Source of the DNA: Bacillota bacterium
GTDB lineage: Bacteria > Bacillota > Clostridia > Acetivibrionales > DTU013
Length of the DNA stretch: 64,000 bases
Direction of reading: 5' to 3'
Assembly (NCBI GenBank): GCA_023433505.1
Contig: JAEZCO010000087.1
Location: 62,001 to 126,000, forward strand
In this document: in pieces, positions 1 to 8,777 of the stretch
Layout: each line of letters starts with the position of its first letter
How positions within the stretch are numbered: position 1 is the stretch's first letter
The notes under the pieces: model-generated
Databases searched by the model: none
What the model saw: only the letters and a program-made list of their open reading frames with translations
What the model was told of the DNA's origin: nothing
Made by a program: the position numbers and the translations under genes

Positions 1-1
1 G

Positions 2-535
2 GCTGCCGAGTACTATGCGAAAGCCAAGACGGAGCTGGGCAAGGATACCTTTACCTTCGAGCTGCTGCTTGAAGACCAGACCGAAACCCAGAACGTAGCC
101 GCAGTGCTCAAAGAGGAAATCGAGAAAACTCTGCCCGGCGTCACCCTCAACCTCAAGGTGGAGCCCAAGAAGCAGAGAGTAGAAGACATCCAGCACGGCA
201 AGTATCAAGTCTGCCTCACCCGTTGGGGTCCGGACTACGCCGACCCCATGACCTATCTTGGAATGTGGGTTACCGGCAACAGCAACAACTACGGTCTGTG
301 GAGCGACGCTGCCTATGACAAGCTCATTGCCGACTGCACGACCGGCGCTTACATCAACGACGCTGCCGCACGCTGGAAAGCCATGTTTGATGCGGAAAAG
401 ATCGTGATGGACCAGGCTGTGATCATCCCCCTGTATACAAAAGCAGACGCCAACATGATCAAGTCCAACGTTTCAAACATCGAGTTCCACCCCGTGGCTC
501 TCAACCGTGTATTCAAGAACGCAGAGAAGAAATAA
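2..535 (+). CDS. Oligopeptide ABC transporter substrate-binding protein, C-terminal part
   Basis: The reading frame is open from the first bases, so the gene starts outside the window and only about 177 C-terminal residues are seen. The segment LTRWGPDYADPMTYL is the typical C-lobe signature of family 5 (OppA/DppA) solute-binding proteins, which deliver peptides to the permease outside the membrane. The C-terminus VALNRVFKNAEKK and the stop at 535 are ordinary. The next genes encode both permeases and both ATPases of the same transporter class, so it is the binding protein of this operon. The N-terminal lipoprotein signal cannot be checked. Peptide specificity (oligo-, dipeptide or other) is not visible. 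A short hairpin-like stretch separates it from the permease gene. Confidence 0.9.
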   Translation, partial: AAEYYAKAKTELGKDTFTFELLLEDQTETQNVAAVLKEEIEKTLPGVTLNLKVEPKKQRVEDIQHGKYQVCLTRWGPDYADPMTYLGMWVTGNSNNYGLWSDAAYDKLIADCTTGAYINDAAARWKAMFDAEKIVMDQAVIIPLYTKADANMIKSNVSNIEFHPVALNRVFKNAEKK

Positions 536-635
536 TGGCGCAAGCCTTTATGTAACAATCCTGACTGTGCAGCGGCTTTGATATAGCTCAAGGTCGCTGC
601 ACTTTTTGGATAAGACAAAGAAAAGAGGAAACACA

Positions 636-1661
636 GTGAAACGCTATATATTTAAGCGAGTGCTCATCTCGGTGTTTACCCTGCTGGCAATTACTCTGGT
701 ATTGTTTGCGTTGCTGCAGCTGATGCCGGGTTCACCGTTCAACGACGAAAAGCTGAACAATGACCAGCGCGCTGTACTCAACGCCAAATACGGACTGGAT
801 CAACCGCTGTACGTGCAATTTGGCCGGTATGTGTTCAACCTGGTGCAGGGTGATTTTGGGGTAAGTTATAACATCAGCAAAAACACACCCATCAGCCAGC
901 TCGTCCAAACACGTCTGCCTGTAAGCATCAACGTCGGCGGCATGGCCGTGGGAATTGGGGCTCTGGTGGGCCTTCTGTTGGGCACCGTTGCGGCGCTGAA
1001 CCACAGGACAATCATCGACAGTCTATGCACCATTATATCGGTTCTGGGCGTTTCGGTGCCAAGCTACGTCTTTGCGCTGGCGCTGAGCTATACACTGGGC
1101 TTCAAGCTCACATGGCTGCCCATGCTGTATAACATGAAGGACCCCTTTGTATCCAGCTTTATGCCCAGTATTGCCCTATGCATGTTTACCCTGGCATCTA
1201 TCGCCCGGTTTACCCGCAACGAGATGCTGGAGGTACTGGGCAGCGACTACATGCTGCTGGCCGAAAGCAAGGGTATCAGCGGCGCACCCCTTATTGTACG
1301 CCATGCCCTTCGCAACGCCCTGATCCCCATCATCACGGTGCTGGCTCCGCTGATCGTGGACTTGATGACCGGTAGTCTGGTGGTAGAAAAGATCTTTTCT
1401 ATCCCGGGGGTAGGAAGCCTCCTGGTGACGGCCATACAGTCCAACGATTACAATGTGGTCATCGCACTCAGCTTTATATACAGCGCCATGTACATTGGCA
1501 TTATGCTGGTAGTGGACATTCTGTACGGCATCATTGATCCCCGTATCCGATTGGCTTCGGACAGCGGCGATGCCGGATCCTCCGGTCGTCCCGGCCTTTT
1601 GGGCCGTTGGGCTCGGGTGTTGGGAATACAAAAACGAAAGGCGGTGAGCGTGAATGGCTGA
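636..1661 (+). CDS. oppB: Oligopeptide ABC transporter permease OppB
   Basis: A 341-residue integral membrane protein of the OppB/DppB family. The N-terminal helix begins MKRYIFKRVLISVFTLLA, followed by the family's extracellular loop (LMPGSPFNDEKL) and further membrane segments. The EAA loop that docks the ATPase is near residue 210 (LAESKGISGAPLIVRHALRN). The GTG at 636 is chosen because an AGAGGAAA ribosome site precedes it; an upstream TTG at 606 lacks one. The C-terminal tail after the last helix (from about residue 310) is hydrophilic. It overlaps oppC by 8 bases, implying translational coupling. The product forms the transmembrane channel with OppC. Confidence 0.93.
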   Translation: MKRYIFKRVLISVFTLLAITLVLFALLQLMPGSPFNDEKLNNDQRAVLNAKYGLDQPLYVQFGRYVFNLVQGDFGVSYNISKNTPISQLVQTRLPVSINVGGMAVGIGALVGLLLGTVAALNHRTIIDSLCTIISVLGVSVPSYVFALALSYTLGFKLTWLPMLYNMKDPFVSSFMPSIALCMFTLASIARFTRNEMLEVLGSDYMLLAESKGISGAPLIVRHALRNALIPIITVLAPLIVDLMTGSLVVEKIFSIPGVGSLLVTAIQSNDYNVVIALSFIYSAMYIGIMLVVDILYGIIDPRIRLASDSGDAGSSGRPGLLGRWARVLGIQKRKAVSVNG

Positions 1662-2715
1662 TTCAAATAAAGCCGCTGTCCTGCCAGACAGCTTTACCTT
1701 TTTGCCGGACGATTTTGAACTGGTCGGCAGTGAACCCGAAGCTCATATTGATTCCAACTTCTCCAGTGACTCTTACTGGAAGGATGTGCGCCGCCGTTTT
1801 ATTTCAAACAAGGGAGCCGTTGTTGCGCTGGGGTTTATCGTACTCATCATGCTGTTTGCCCTTATCGGGCCGTTCATGAGCGGGTATGTCTACTCCCAGC
1901 AGACTTTATCGCAAAAGAACTTCGCTCCCCGGGTGCCGGTGCTGGAGAAGCTGGGTATACTGGACGGAGATGAATCCCTCCGCACCACCAGCGGCTACAA
2001 AATTGTGAACGGCTACAAGACCAAGAACCTCCCCGATGTGTATTACTGGTTTGGCAGCGACACCTTGGGCCGCGACATTTGGACCCGCGTGTGGGAGGGC
2101 GCCCGCGTATCTTTGGGCATCGCGCTGGTGAGCGCCTTCATTAACATGACCCTGGGCATGAGTTTCGGTCTCGTCAGCGGTTACTTCGGCGGCTGGGTGG
2201 ATAACGTCATGCAGCGTTTTGCCGAAATCAACAACAGCATCCCCCGGCTTGTAATTGTAACACTGCTTCTGCTTATTCTCAAACCTGGCTTTACCACCAT
2301 TGTGCTGGCCCTTGTCCTGACCGACTGGATCAGCATGAGCCGTATTGCCCGCGCGGAGATGCTGAAGCTGAAGGAACAGGAATTCGTGCTGGCTAGCAAA
2401 ACCTTAGGCGCAAACAGCTTAATTATCATTTTCAAAGAGGTTCTTCCCAACATTATTGGGCAAATTATCACCCAACTGATGTTCAGCATCCCCACAGCCA
2501 TCTTTACTGAGGCCTTCCTGAGTTTTGTGGGCTTGGGCATTCCGGTACCGCAGTGCAGCCTGGGGTCGCTTATCAGCGATGCGTTCAATAGCTTCACTAC
2601 CCATCCCTACCAGATTGTGCCGCCCATCGTGGTTTTGGCACTGTTGATGTTATGCTTCAATGTACTGGCAGACGGGCTGAGAGAAGCCTTTGATCCCAAG
2701 CTGAAGGAAACGTGA
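1654..2715 (+). CDS. oppC: Oligopeptide ABC transporter permease OppC
   Basis: A 353-residue permease of the OppC/DppC family. About 45 hydrophilic residues precede the first helix (residues roughly 52-75). A periplasmic-type loop contains YYWFGSDTLGRDIWTRVWEG, the conserved OppC motif GTDxxGRDxxSR in variant form. The EAA loop is at FVLASKTLGANSLIIIFKEV. The last helix ends in ADGLREAFDPKLKET, a standard OppC terminus. The start overlaps oppB by 8 bases, and the stop lies 10 bases before the chosen oppD ATG. The length is somewhat above the usual 300 because of an insertion of about 50 residues between the first helix and the GSDTLGRD motif. Confidence 0.93.
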   Translation: MADSNKAAVLPDSFTFLPDDFELVGSEPEAHIDSNFSSDSYWKDVRRRFISNKGAVVALGFIVLIMLFALIGPFMSGYVYSQQTLSQKNFAPRVPVLEKLGILDGDESLRTTSGYKIVNGYKTKNLPDVYYWFGSDTLGRDIWTRVWEGARVSLGIALVSAFINMTLGMSFGLVSGYFGGWVDNVMQRFAEINNSIPRLVIVTLLLLILKPGFTTIVLALVLTDWISMSRIARAEMLKLKEQEFVLASKTLGANSLIIIFKEVLPNIIGQIITQLMFSIPTAIFTEAFLSFVGLGIPVPQCSLGSLISDAFNSFTTHPYQIVPPIVVLALLMLCFNVLADGLREAFDPKLKET

Positions 2716-2725
2716 GGTGTCGCAT

Positions 2726-3817
2726 ATGGAACAAAATATCAGAGATAAAGTGATAGAAATCCGCGGTCTCTCCATTACGTTCAAAACCATGGCAGGCCCT
2801 GTGCATGCCATTCGCGGAGTGGATATCGACTTGTACCGCGGTCAGACACTGGCCCTTGTGGGCGAAAGCGGCAGCGGCAAATCCGTCACGATGAAGGCAG
2901 CGATGGGCATTCTTGCCAAAAATAGATTGGCGGATGAAGGTACCATTCGATATACCTATCATCAGGACGACGGCAGCATTAAGACTGTTGACATTCTGAA
3001 GATGAAAAAGCAGGACCTGCGCCGCCATATCAACGGCAAGCGCATCGCCATGATCTTTCAGGACCCGATGACCAGTCTGGACCCCACCATGCCCATTGGC
3101 AAGCAGATCATCGAGGGTATGCTTTGGCACCGCCGGGCCACTAAGGCGGATGCCTGGGGGAAAGCGATACGCCTGCTGGAGGAGGTGGGAATTCCGGATC
3201 CGGAAAAGCGGATGAAGAATTATCCCCATCAGCTTTCAGGCGGCATGCGTCAGCGTGTAGTAATCGCCATTGCCCTGGCCTGCGACCCAGACCTGCTGAT
3301 CTGTGACGAGCCTACGACCGCCCTGGATGTGACTATTCAGGCCAAAATTATAGAGCTGATCCAGCGTGTTCAGAAGGAGCGTGGCATCAGCGTCATCTAC
3401 ATTACCCATGATTTGGGAGTAGTTGCCAAGATCGCGGATTATGTCAACGTGATGTACGCAGGCAGAATTGTGGAAAAGGGCACGGTGGATGAGATCTTTT
3501 ACGATCCCCGGCATCCCTATACCTGGGGTCTGCTCAGCGCCATGCCGCACCTGGATACCGTCGACGAGCGGCTGTACACCATTCCCGGCTCGCCGCCCAA
3601 CCTGCTTCACCCGGTTGCGGGCGATGCCTTCGCCCCCCGCAACAAATTCGCTTTGAAGATCGACCAGCGGGCGGAGCCGCCCATGTTCAGAGTGAGCGAT
3701 ACCCATTATGCCGCCACCTGGCTGCTGGATGAAAGGTCGCCTCACGTTGAAATGCCCGCAGAGCTCCGCGACCGCATCCAGAGGATGAAGAAGGGAGGCG
3801 GTCCCAGTGCAGAGTAG
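2726..3817 (+). CDS. oppD: Oligopeptide ABC transporter ATPase OppD
   Basis: A 363-residue ABC ATPase. Walker A is GESGSGKS, the Q-loop lies in MIFQDPMTSLDP, the signature is LSGGMRQR, Walker B is LLICDEPTTALD, and the H-loop is in YITHDLGVV. The C-terminal oligopeptide-transporter extension (HPYTWGLLSAMPHLD, PGSPPNLLHP) is present. That extension normally carries a Cys-rich Fe-S binding loop in OppD, but few cysteines are visible here. The ATG at 2726 is preferred over GTG 2717 because GAGG sits 8 bases upstream of it. The gene overlaps oppF by 11 bases. The product powers import together with OppF. Confidence 0.93.
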   Translation: MEQNIRDKVIEIRGLSITFKTMAGPVHAIRGVDIDLYRGQTLALVGESGSGKSVTMKAAMGILAKNRLADEGTIRYTYHQDDGSIKTVDILKMKKQDLRRHINGKRIAMIFQDPMTSLDPTMPIGKQIIEGMLWHRRATKADAWGKAIRLLEEVGIPDPEKRMKNYPHQLSGGMRQRVVIAIALACDPDLLICDEPTTALDVTIQAKIIELIQRVQKERGISVIYITHDLGVVAKIADYVNVMYAGRIVEKGTVDEIFYDPRHPYTWGLLSAMPHLDTVDERLYTIPGSPPNLLHPVAGDAFAPRNKFALKIDQRAEPPMFRVSDTHYAATWLLDERSPHVEMPAELRDRIQRMKKGGGPSAE

Positions 3818-4736
3818 TAAACCTATTTTGAAAGTACAGGGTCTGAAACAGCATTTTGTGATGGGCGGCCGGTTTACGGTACGCGCGGTGGATGGGGTTG
3901 ACTTTGTGATCTACCCCGGTGAGACTTATGGGCTGGTGGGAGAATCCGGCAGCGGCAAAAGTACGATTGGGCGCAGCCTGATCCGGTTATATAAGCCCAC
4001 CGGCGGCCATATCGAATTCAACGGCATGGACATCTCCGGCAAGATTAACCGTGCCAAAACAGAGCGCCTGCGCATCGAAATGCAGATGATCTTCCAGGAC
4101 CCCATGGCTTGCCTGAACCCCCGCAAAAAGGTAGGAGAAATCATTGCACAGGGGCTGGACATCCATCATCTGTACAAAACCCGTGCCGAACGGGAGGCTA
4201 AAGTGGCGGCCATGCTGAAAAAGGTAGGCCTTGCCCCTGAACACGCCGACCGCTACCCCCATCAGTTTAGCGGCGGACAGCGTCAGCGGGTGGGTATTGC
4301 GCGGGCACTGATCACAAACCCAAAGCTTGTGATTGCCGACGAATGCATCAGCGCCCTGGACGTATCCATACAGGCCCAGGTGGTCAATCTGATGAAGGAT
4401 TTGCAGGCACAGACCGGTACTACCTATCTGTTTATTGCCCATGACCTGTCCATGGTTAAATATATATCAGACCGCATCGGCGTGATGCACCATGGCCATT
4501 TGGTAGAGACCGGCACCACTGAGGAGATTTTTCAAAACCCGGTGCATCCCTATACCAAGAGTTTGCTCAGCGCCATCCCCCGACCCGACCCGAGGGTGGA
4601 AAAGAACCGGGTGGCCTTGAGCTACGACTATAAGGCACAAGGCGTGGACTACCGGAAGGGCGTTCAACATCATATGGGCGGGCAGCATTATGTACTTGCC
4701 ACCCCGGATGAGCTGGCCCGGTGGACCAAACGGTAA
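3807..4736 (+). CDS. oppF: Oligopeptide ABC transporter ATPase OppF
   Basis: A 309-residue ABC ATPase, the partner of OppD. It has Walker A GESGSGKS, Q-loop MIFQDPMACLNP, signature FSGGQRQR, Walker B LVIADECISALD, H-loop in FIAHDLSMV, and the C-terminal HPYTKSLLSAIPRPDP of the OppF family. The start is a GTG 4 bases after GGGAGGCGG. Walker B carries E-C-I in place of the usual EPT, a common OppF variation. The last 45 residues (YKAQGVDYRKGVQHHMGG and on) are longer than in short OppF proteins. This is the last gene of the operon: a terminator follows at 4788. Confidence 0.93.
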   Translation: MQSSKPILKVQGLKQHFVMGGRFTVRAVDGVDFVIYPGETYGLVGESGSGKSTIGRSLIRLYKPTGGHIEFNGMDISGKINRAKTERLRIEMQMIFQDPMACLNPRKKVGEIIAQGLDIHHLYKTRAEREAKVAAMLKKVGLAPEHADRYPHQFSGGQRQRVGIARALITNPKLVIADECISALDVSIQAQVVNLMKDLQAQTGTTYLFIAHDLSMVKYISDRIGVMHHGHLVETGTTEEIFQNPVHPYTKSLLSAIPRPDPRVEKNRVALSYDYKAQGVDYRKGVQHHMGGQHYVLATPDELARWTKR

Positions 4737-4787
4737 ATGCCCAAGCTGCCGAATGGCTGATTTGGCAGCTCTAGCGATATTTAGTCT

Positions 4788-4818
4788 AAAAAGGATACTT
4801 TCATGGTATCCTTTTTAT
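4788..4818 (+). terminator. Terminator of the opp operon
   Basis: Eleven-base perfect arms (AAAAAGGATAC and GTATCCTTTTT) around a 7-base loop, followed by a T-rich run. It lies 50 bases after oppF and just beyond the 3' end of the convergent VOC gene, so it probably works for both strands. A second, T-less hairpin (AGCTGCC/GGCAGCT) sits at 4744-4770. Confidence 0.85.
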
Positions 4819-5171
4819 TTTACTTTTGAGTAATCTGTTATACCCAACCGGTTACCAAATGGGTCTTCAAACTCAACCGCCATCCCTGTCCTTATGGGGA
4901 AAGGTGCGGTCAAAAAGCTTACACCTTTTTTCATCATATTCAAATATTCCCTCTCAACATCTTCAACGACAAACCAAATTGTTGGTTTTATATCATGAAA
5001 TTTGTTTTTGTCTTTTATTATGATTGCAGGTTCTTGTTCTCCAACTTTAAATGCTATCATTCCGTTTGACGAAAAATCAAATTTGATAGGCATTCCAAGA
5101 ACATTTTCATAATAATCTCTCGCAGAATTCAAATTATCAACCGGTAGAAAAAAATTATCATAGTTTTCCAT
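4815..5171 (-). CDS. VOC family (glyoxalase/bleomycin-resistance-like) protein
   Basis: A 118-residue protein with the vicinal-oxygen-chelate fold pattern. The first half begins FFLPVDNLNSARDYYENVLG, and the second half ends in VEFEDPFGNRLGITDYSK, the family hallmark (acidic metal ligand followed by DPxGN). Members bind a metal or sequester small molecules and include glyoxalases and antibiotic-binding proteins; the substrate here is unknown. Length is normal for a single-domain member. It is transcribed convergently to opp and has its own near-consensus promoter with an inverted repeat at the start site (5210-5265). It belongs to the AT-rich accessory block. Confidence 0.85.
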   Translation of the reverse strand: MENYDNFFLPVDNLNSARDYYENVLGMPIKFDFSSNGMIAFKVGEQEPAIIIKDKNKFHDIKPTIWFVVEDVEREYLNMMKKGVSFLTAPFPIRTGMAVEFEDPFGNRLGITDYSKVK

Positions 5172-5209
5172 TAAAGCACCTCATCCATTTCTATTTAGAA
5201 TTTTTTACT

Positions 5210-5265
5210 GAGTATAAACTCATTGACTTTATACTCATTATACTTAAATGAAGATTTTTTGTCAA
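5210..5265 (-). promoter_or_regulatory. Promoter and operator-like repeat of the VOC gene
   Basis: On the minus strand TTGACA (5265-5260) and TATAAT (5242-5237) are separated by exactly 17 bases, a consensus sigma-A promoter. Immediately downstream, at the expected transcription start, lies a perfect 9-base inverted repeat (GAGTATAAA and TTTATACTC, 5210-5236, 9-base spacer). A repressor bound here would block a strong promoter. No regulator gene is adjacent. Confidence 0.75.
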
Positions 5266-5438
5266 TCATTAACGACTGCACTTTTTTCACGTATCGCATT
5301 AATCTATTTAGATCTATTAGTTTCGGGATATTTGCTGTCAAAGGCAAGAAGTGAAATGCGGAAAACATGCGTGGATAATAAATGGAGTAGCAGGATAATG
5401 GAAACCTTCACAGTCAATTTGAGGCTTCTTATATTTTC

Positions 5439-5468
5439 TTGGAATATCTTAGGAAGGAATGATATAAT
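5439..5468 (+). promoter_or_regulatory. Possible promoter of the GNAT gene
   Basis: TTGGAA and TATAAT are 18 bases apart, about 75 bases before the GNAT start. The rest of the 370-base gap (5172-5543) holds only an unconvincing 81-codon frame without a ribosome site. Confidence 0.45.
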
Positions 5469-5543
5469 GCTCTTATTGGAAGCAGATACTTAGATTTATA
5501 ATTATTTATGAACAAATGAAATGCTGTATAGGAGCGGTTATAA

Positions 5544-6371
5544 ATGCATGAAACGCTAAAAAGAGGAAAAGATTTGGCAAATAAAATAATACACAGCAAT
5601 AGTGATATGATGTTTGCAGGTGTTGTAGCTGGTAACAATGCTGGAAGAGTATGGGTTGATAACCTGGAAAGTCCTTCTTCAGCCATAGTTTGGTCAGACG
5701 GACTAGGTTGTTTCCAATTTATGGGTTGTGAAACCGGCCAAGTTTTTACCAACGAACTGAAAGCTTTTGTTGAAAACACACTAATTCAATTTCTTAAAGA
5801 AAAAAATCTCGATTTCTTTGAGTTTTCAGCAGATAGGATAGAATGGTATCCCCTTATTTATAATGCCTTGTCAGACAGGGAAATAAAGGAGGACTGGCAG
5901 AATGTGTATAAGTCTAATGCAAACTCTCAAGGAAATGATAAAGCTATACTCCCAGAACCCTATTGCTTACATCAAGTAGATCAAAATTTTATACTCTCTA
6001 TCAGAAATGAGAAAATGATTAGTAATCCAGATTTCCTTATTGATTATATTGAGCAATTCTGGGGCTCTGTAGAAAGTTATTTAAGTTTGGGGTATGGCTA
6101 TGGGGCGGTAGATGATGAAAAAATTGTAAGTTTTGGAATAACATCCTTTTTGTATGATAAAACTTTTTCAATTGGTGTAGAAACCTTGGAGCAACATAGA
6201 AGAAAAGGATTAGCCGGTACATTAGTAAATATACTTTTGAAAGATCTTTACTCTAAAAACTATACTGTATGGTGGGACTGTATGCATAGCAATATTGCTT
6301 CACAAAAAACTGCAGAAAGTGCTGATTTAGTGTTAGACCATAAGTACAAAGTGTGTTGGTTTAATTTCTGA
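5544..6371 (+). CDS. GNAT acetyltransferase, two-part (PF12746-like)
   Basis: A 275-residue protein. The C-terminal half holds the acetyl-CoA binding motif of GNAT enzymes, near residues 213-232: ETLEQHRRKGLAGTLVNILL, where RRKGLAG corresponds to the Q/RxxGxG/A loop. The N-terminal half (FAGVVAGNNAGRVWVDN) resembles the N-domain of the GNAT_acetyltran family found in Bacillus and Clostridium. The substrate is unknown. The start is ATG 5544; AGGAGCGG lies 11 bases upstream. It is a single gene between the VOC gene and a DUF4375-like gene, in a low-GC accessory stretch rich in acetyltransferases. Full length for the family. Confidence 0.8.
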   Translation: MHETLKRGKDLANKIIHSNSDMMFAGVVAGNNAGRVWVDNLESPSSAIVWSDGLGCFQFMGCETGQVFTNELKAFVENTLIQFLKEKNLDFFEFSADRIEWYPLIYNALSDREIKEDWQNVYKSNANSQGNDKAILPEPYCLHQVDQNFILSIRNEKMISNPDFLIDYIEQFWGSVESYLSLGYGYGAVDDEKIVSFGITSFLYDKTFSIGVETLEQHRRKGLAGTLVNILLKDLYSKNYTVWWDCMHSNIASQKTAESADLVLDHKYKVCWFNF

Positions 6372-6442
6372 TGGATAGCTTTTTTACGCTTGACCAATAA
6401 ATATATAATTTTTTGTGAGACTATAAATGCGGGAGATTCGTT

Positions 6443-6925
6443 ATGGATTACATGGAATGGGAACATCCTTGGAAAGAGCTTGTTAATAAATATTCTGATA
6501 ATGGTTATGAAGGTCTGACACCTGATGAAAGAGTTTGGTTCAATGTCAGATGTTTAATAGACTCTGTAGATAATGGTGGAATAATAAGCTTCTATTATAA
6601 CTCTGGAGCAGATTACCTGGAAGAAACTATTGAGGACTTGAATAAATTGAAAGCAAGTAAAGCGATTAATCTGTTAAAAAAAGTAAATAAACTGTTCCCT
6701 AATGGTAAACCTTCCAAAAATATAGCTGAGAGAAACGATGTTATAAGCTCTTGGGAAGATGAACAAAATGAAAAACTATTTGAAAAACTGGATGAGCAGT
6801 TTTATGAACTTGAGGAAGATTTAGAGTCGAAGTTAGAACTTATTATCAAGAAAGTTATTTCTGCTGGCTTATACCCAATGATGCCCCGAAACCATCCGAC
6901 AAGCGATACAAAAAGCCTGCTATAG
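6443..6925 (+). CDS. DMP19/DUF4375-like protein
   Basis: A 160-residue soluble protein. The segment VRCLIDSVDNGGIISFYYNS, followed by GADYLEETIEDLNKL, matches the conserved core of DUF4375 (DMP19 family; the Neisseria member is a DNA mimic that binds a regulator). The C-terminal part is very acidic and helical (EEDLESKLELIIKK), consistent with a mimic or a binding protein, but this is inference. A ribosome site is weak (GGGAGA, about 9 bases upstream). It lies 21 bases before the response regulator gene, so the two might be cotranscribed. No catalytic residues can be named. Confidence 0.65.
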   Translation: MDYMEWEHPWKELVNKYSDNGYEGLTPDERVWFNVRCLIDSVDNGGIISFYYNSGADYLEETIEDLNKLKASKAINLLKKVNKLFPNGKPSKNIAERNDVISSWEDEQNEKLFEKLDEQFYELEEDLESKLELIIKKVISAGLYPMMPRNHPTSDTKSLL

Positions 6926-6946
6926 CGATAGGAAGGGGGAAAACTG

Positions 6947-7618
6947 TTGACAACGATCATGCTGATTGAAGATGATGATATCATGCGAAGCGAATTATCA
7001 AGCTTCTTGGCGAAATATGGATATCATGTTGTTGCGCCAAAAGATTTTCAAAATATTTTAGATGAGATTAATAAAAGCGATGCTGACCTTTTACTCCTGG
7101 ATATAAACCTACCTTCGTGGGATGGATTTTATATTTGCCGTGAAGTCCGTAAAACTTCCGCAATACCAATAATTGTGGTAACGAGCCGTGACAGTAGTGC
7201 GGATGAGTTGCTTAGTTTAAATTTGGGCGCAGATGATTTTGTCACAAAACCTTTCGACACGCAAATTCTTTTAGCACGAATAGCTGCCATCTTAAAGCGC
7301 TCCAAAGGAGCTCAAGATGAAGCCCATGTTTTGATTTATGATAACTTAACGGTAAATCTATCAAATGGGACCATACAGTGTAACGGTGAAACAGAAGAGA
7401 TTACACGCAATGAAATTAGGATTTTAACCTGCTTAATTCAAAACAGAGGGAAAATTGTTTCGCGGGATGAGCTTATGCGCTATATGTGGAGCATGGACAG
7501 TTTTGTCGATGATAATAATTTATCTGTTAATATAGCCAGATTGAGAAAGAAGCTTGCCGACATGGGCGCTGGACAATGTATTGATACAAGGCGTGGGCTG
7601 GGGTACATGATGCCATGA
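6947..7618 (+). CDS. OmpR/PhoB-type response regulator (Bce-type)
   Basis: A 223-residue two-domain regulator. The receiver domain has the acidic pair EDD at 8-10, the phospho-acceptor D52 (LLLLDINLPSWDG) and K101 (FVTKPFD). The C-terminal winged helix carries ITRNEIRILTCLIQ and SVNIARLRKKL. The start is a TTG preceded by GGAAGGGGG. The stop overlaps the kinase start as ATGA, a tight coupling. Together with the kinase and the BceAB-type transporter downstream, this forms a peptide-antibiotic sensing and resistance module of the BceRS type, in which flux through the transporter activates the kinase. The probable target is its own transporter operon at 8778. Confidence 0.9.
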   Translation: MTTIMLIEDDDIMRSELSSFLAKYGYHVVAPKDFQNILDEINKSDADLLLLDINLPSWDGFYICREVRKTSAIPIIVVTSRDSSADELLSLNLGADDFVTKPFDTQILLARIAAILKRSKGAQDEAHVLIYDNLTVNLSNGTIQCNGETEEITRNEIRILTCLIQNRGKIVSRDELMRYMWSMDSFVDDNNLSVNIARLRKKLADMGAGQCIDTRRGLGYMMP

Positions 7619-8622
7619 AATTTAAGAGTTATTTTCGAGAACATCTTCCATTTTTGGTGGTAAATATTATATTGTATTTAGTAGTATGTCTGCTTCTGTT
7701 TATGATTGACACAATGCCGTTGATACTCTTATGGATTTTTTGTATCTGGTTTATCCCTGTTTTGGTATGTCTCGGTATAGATTACGTAAAGAAAAAACGG
7801 ATGTGGAACAAGATTGAGGAGACACTTTCCGGACTGGATAAAAAATATCTCTTTGTTGAAATGCTGCCAGCACCCTCTACAGTGGAAGAAGAATTGCTTT
7901 ATTCTGTCCTGCGCCAAACAAATAAAGCCATGTGCGAAAATGTGAACGAGTATAAAAACGCACAATTAGATTATAAAGAATATATTGAAGCCTGGGTGCA
8001 CGAAGTCAAAACGCCTATTGCCTCGGCAAAGCTGATTATCGATAATCATCCGTCAGAACAAACCACTATCTATTTAAGGGAATTGGACAAAATTGAAGGT
8101 TTCGTAAATCAAGCTCTCTATTTTGCCCGCAGCAGCCATGTGGAAAAAGATTATATCATTGGTGAAACCGATTTGAGATCAGTTGTCAATGCCGCCGTCC
8201 GCGCCAATTATTACTACCTGCGCGAAAAGCAAATTCAGATTGATGTAGACGCTGTGCAGGATTTTGTTTACAGCGATAGAAAGTGGTTGGAATTTATAGT
8301 CAGCCAGTTAATTGTAAATGCCGCGAAGTATTGCCGTACGGATAGTCCGCATATTACCATCAGAAGTAAAAAGGATTCCGAATTTGTAAAATTATTCGTA
8401 GCGGATAATGGCATTGGCATACCAGAGCAGGATGTTACCCGTGTTTTTGACAAAGGATTTACAGGTGCAAACGGAAGATTGCTGGGACGCTCAACGGGTA
8501 TGGGATTATATTTGTGCGAAAAATTATGCCTAAAGCTTGGACATTGTATCAGTATCAGTTCTACGCAAGGAGAAGGCACAGAGGTGACAATCAAATTTCC
8601 TTTTCGGGATGATCATAAATGA
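7615..8622 (+). CDS. Intramembrane-sensing histidine kinase (BceS-type)
   Basis: A 335-residue kinase with two closely spaced N-terminal membrane segments (about 13-31 and 36-56) and almost no external loop, the mark of BceS-type intramembrane-sensing kinases that rely on the ABC transporter for detection. The H-box is WVHEVKTPIA with H129, the N-box is QLIVNAAKYC, and the G boxes are DNGIGIP and STGMGLYL. The start ATG overlaps the regulator's stop. A hairpin with 10-base arms follows the stop at 8638. The kinase and regulator are on the same strand as the transporter genes but are separated from them by 155 bases. Confidence 0.9.
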   Translation: MKFKSYFREHLPFLVVNIILYLVVCLLLFMIDTMPLILLWIFCIWFIPVLVCLGIDYVKKKRMWNKIEETLSGLDKKYLFVEMLPAPSTVEEELLYSVLRQTNKAMCENVNEYKNAQLDYKEYIEAWVHEVKTPIASAKLIIDNHPSEQTTIYLRELDKIEGFVNQALYFARSSHVEKDYIIGETDLRSVVNAAVRANYYYLREKQIQIDVDAVQDFVYSDRKWLEFIVSQLIVNAAKYCRTDSPHITIRSKKDSEFVKLFVADNGIGIPEQDVTRVFDKGFTGANGRLLGRSTGMGLYLCEKLCLKLGHCISISSTQGEGTEVTIKFPFRDDHK

Positions 8623-8637
8623 TGTCAATGACGTAAT

Positions 8638-8667
8638 TGCCTGCCGTTGATTTTTTTACGGCAGGCA
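8638..8667 (+). terminator. Terminator after the kinase gene
   Basis: Perfect 10-base arms (TGCCTGCCGT and ACGGCAGGCA) around a T-rich loop. The following run is only moderately T-rich (ATTCTTAT). It separates the two-component genes from the transporter operon. Confidence 0.6.
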
Positions 8668-8777
8668 TTCTTATAAGCCAAAGATGACAAAAATGAAAGG
8701 TTATTGCAAAGTAAACAAATGGCACTCCATAAACGCCTTTTTATATAATATAGGCATCCAAATAAGGAGGATATTAT

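Noticed and set aside
5248..5493. 81-codon plus-strand frame before the GNAT gene
   Set aside because: No ribosome site and no protein-like composition; it overlaps the VOC promoter and the probable GNAT promoter.
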